Source: Candidatus Heteroclostridium caecigallinarum | GTDB lineage: Bacteria; Bacillota; Clostridia; Christensenellales; CAG-314 | DNA length: 64,000 nucleotides | Assembly: GCA_904419725.1 (NCBI GenBank) | Contig: CAJFSP010000005.1 | Coordinates: 1 to 64,000, forward strand | Reading direction: 5' to 3' | Shown here: positions 62,740-64,000 of the stretch, piece by piece | Layout: each line of letters begins with the position of its first letter | Numbering within the stretch: the first letter of the stretch is position 1 | The notes under the pieces: generated by a model | What the model saw: only the letters and a program-made list of their open reading frames with translations | Database searches by the model: none | Told to the model about the DNA's origin: nothing | Program-made: the position numbers and the translations under genes

Positions 62740-63423
62740 ATGAAAGGTAAAAGATATATTGACGCCGCGAAGCAGGTAAACAATTCGGCTTACGAAGTCA
62801 AAGACGCGATAAGCCTCGCCTGCGAGCTGGCAAAAGCCAAGTTCGACGAAACGATGGAACTTCACGTCAAACTGGGTGTTGACCCTAAACAGGCGGATCA
62901 GCAGGTCCGCGGCGTGCTGGTACTGCCGCACGGCACCGGCCGTTCGCAGAAAGTGCTGGTAATCGCCAAAGGCGCCAAAGCCGACGAGGCGGCAGCCGCC
63001 GGAGCGGATTTTGTGGGCGCCGAAGAAATGGTCGCCAAAATCCAGAACGAAAACTGGTTTGGTTTTGACGTCTGCATCACCACCCCTGACATGATGGGCG
63101 TTGTCGGCAGAATCGCCAGAATCCTGGGACCTAAAGGCCTCATGCCTAACCCTAAGAGCGGCACGGTCACCATGGACGTGGCAAAGGCGGTCAATGACGC
63201 CAAAGCCGGTAAAGTGGAATACAGACTGGACAAAACAGCCGTTATCCACGTTATATTCGGCAAAAAGAGCTTCGGCGTTGAAAAACTCGAAGAAAACTTC
63301 AGCGCGATTATGGACGCTATCGTGAAGGCGAAACCTGCCGCCGCGAAAGGTACTTACCTTAAAAGCGTGGCAATCGCGTCTACTATGGGCCCTGGCATTA
63401 AAGTAAATTACAGAGCCAACTGA
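62740..63423 (+). CDS. rplA: 50S ribosomal protein L1
   Basis: 227 residues from the ATG at 62740 (TTG one codon before is in frame). [55 protein letters not shown] and [15 protein letters not shown]. Stalk protein and probable repressor of its own operon. Confidence 0.97.
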   Translation: MKGKRYIDAAKQVNNSAYEVKDAISLACELAKAKFDETMELHVKLGVDPKQADQQVRGVLVLPHGTGRSQKVLVIAKGAKADEAAAAGADFVGAEEMVAKIQNENWFGFDVCITTPDMMGVVGRIARILGPKGLMPNPKSGTVTMDVAKAVNDAKAGKVEYRLDKTAVIHVIFGKKSFGVEKLEENFSAIMDAIVKAKPAAAKGTYLKSVAIASTMGPGIKVNYRAN

Positions 63424-63569
63424 CAATAAAAAAGCAGCCTTTGTCCCAAGACAGCAAGTGACAGTAAATCTTGCCGAGGTCAAGCAGAAATAAACAGCAA
63501 GTTTTGTTTCCCTTGTGCTTCTCGGTGCAAGGGCTTCTTTATATAAAATAATAAAGGAGGACACGACAT
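63424..63569 (+). ncRNA. L10 leader (autoregulatory, ribosomal L10 type)
   Basis: Position before rplJ and the segments CTTGCCGAGGTCAAGCAGA, then CCCTTGTGCTTC and GGTGCAAGGG (stem near 63510-63534) match the L10-binding leader of Firmicutes. A TATAATAATA-like AT tract and AAAGGAGG complete the leader. Confidence 0.7.
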
Positions 63570-64000
63570 TTGAACGCGAACAGAGCGGCAAAAAGAGAAA
63601 TCGTCGACGGTATCAAAGACAAAATCCAAAGAGCGTCGTCTTTTGTCATCATCGATTACAAAGGACTTACCGTTGCCGAAGACACGCAGCTGCGCAATGA
63701 GTTCCGTAAAGCCGAAGTGGAGTACAAGGTGCTCAAAAACACTCTGGTGAAAATCGCGCTCAACGAACTCGGTTACACCGATTTCGACGAAGCGCTCAAC
63801 GGACCTACCGCGATTGCTTTTTCTTACGGCGACGCTATCGCTCCTGCGAAAGTGGCGGTTTCAAACATCAAAAAACTCAACAAAATGCAAGTCAAGTGCG
63901 GTATGCTGGACAAAAAATTCGTAGACGAAGCAACCGTACAGGCGTTGTCGAAAGTGCCGAGCAAAGAAACACTTCTGGCAATGCTTCTCAGCGTGCTGCA
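63570..64000 (+). CDS. rplJ: 50S ribosomal protein L10 (cut by window edge)
   Basis: At least 143 residues visible; the C-terminus is outside. Start TTG at 63570, nine bases after AAAGGAGG. NANRAAKREIVDGIKDKIQ, KGLTVAEDTQLRNEFRKAEVEYKVLKNTLVKIAL and SKVPSKETLLAMLLSVL match L10. Stalk base that carries L7/L12. Confidence 0.93.
   Translation, partial: MNANRAAKREIVDGIKDKIQRASSFVIIDYKGLTVAEDTQLRNEFRKAEVEYKVLKNTLVKIALNELGYTDFDEALNGPTAIAFSYGDAIAPAKVAVSNIKKLNKMQVKCGMLDKKFVDEATVQALSKVPSKETLLAMLLSVL

Noticed and set aside
206-63423. General reassignment of TAG to an amino acid
   Set aside because: Only one gene has an in-frame TAG; all others read as complete proteins without it, so TAG is avoided and not routinely recoded in this window.
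1-64000. CRISPR arrays, prophage and insertion sequences
   Set aside because: No regularly spaced repeats, capsid or tail genes, or transposases were seen.

Overview
The window is a stretch of chromosome from a Gram-positive, endospore-forming Firmicute of clostridial type. The evidence is the gene content and order: the S10-spc-alpha ribosomal supercluster with secY, adk, map, infA, rpmJ and rpoA; a zinc-type S14; the pth-mfd-prsA-like-spoVT-spoVB-mazG block known from Bacillus and Clostridium; T-box regulation; DegV proteins; YhaO/YhaN nuclease partners; and a PrsA-type lipoprotein. Shine-Dalgarno sites are mostly canonical. The species cannot be named from the sequence. It is probably an uncultured or gut-type Clostridia member with moderately high GC.

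Layout. 1-3.4 kb: the 3' end of a 5S rRNA with terminator, a convergent PRC-barrel gene, and an SPFH plus zinc-ribbon pair. 3.5-9.2 kb: SbcD-like nuclease, YhaN-like ATPase, ABC exporter. The end of the yhaN-like gene carries a 517-bp insertion bounded by a 26-bp perfect direct repeat. 9.2-14.3 kb: hydrolase-like protein, DUF951 protein, signal peptidase, a stand-alone TrpB2 behind a probable attenuator, and DegV. 14.3-14.9 kb: gene-free, ending in a strong promoter and long leader. 14.9-31.1 kb: the ribosomal supercluster, ended by a terminator after rplQ. 31.2-42.9 kb: a degenerate glycerol-1-phosphate dehydrogenase-like gene, then pth, mfd, a foldase lipoprotein, spoVT, spoVB-like, mazG and dus. 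43-51.6 kb: Na/phosphate symporter-like protein, pgk-tpiA-gpmI, secG, rnr, smpB and tmRNA. 51.66-54.14 kb: tRNA-Val followed by an AT-rich island with a C5 methyltransferase, an Eco47II-type endonuclease and a HEPN-like protein, closed by a copy of the tRNA end. 54.2-61.1 kb: accessory genes, including a lipoprotein with an in-frame TAG, a second DegV, a Vat/XAT acetyltransferase, a truncated hydrolase, an ATPase pair, ferritin, and a T-box-controlled dehydrogenase. 61.2-64 kb: rpmG-secE-nusG-rplK-rplA and a cut rplJ behind an L10 leader.

How it works together. The core serves translation and protein export (ribosomal proteins, RNA polymerase alpha, SecY/E/G, Map, SmpB-tmRNA-RNase R ribosome rescue), lower glycolysis, and spore envelope functions. 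The most unusual signals are four. First, a small zinc-ribbon cassette has inserted into yhaN with a long target duplication. Second, five Shine-Dalgarno-less genes have their -10 box 6-8 nt before the start codon, predicting leaderless mRNAs. Third, none of about 77 genes ends in TAG, while one gene has an in-frame TAG. Fourth, there are unusual regulatory leaders: a trp-type attenuator before trpB2, and a leucine-type T-box before an iron-ADH-family gene.
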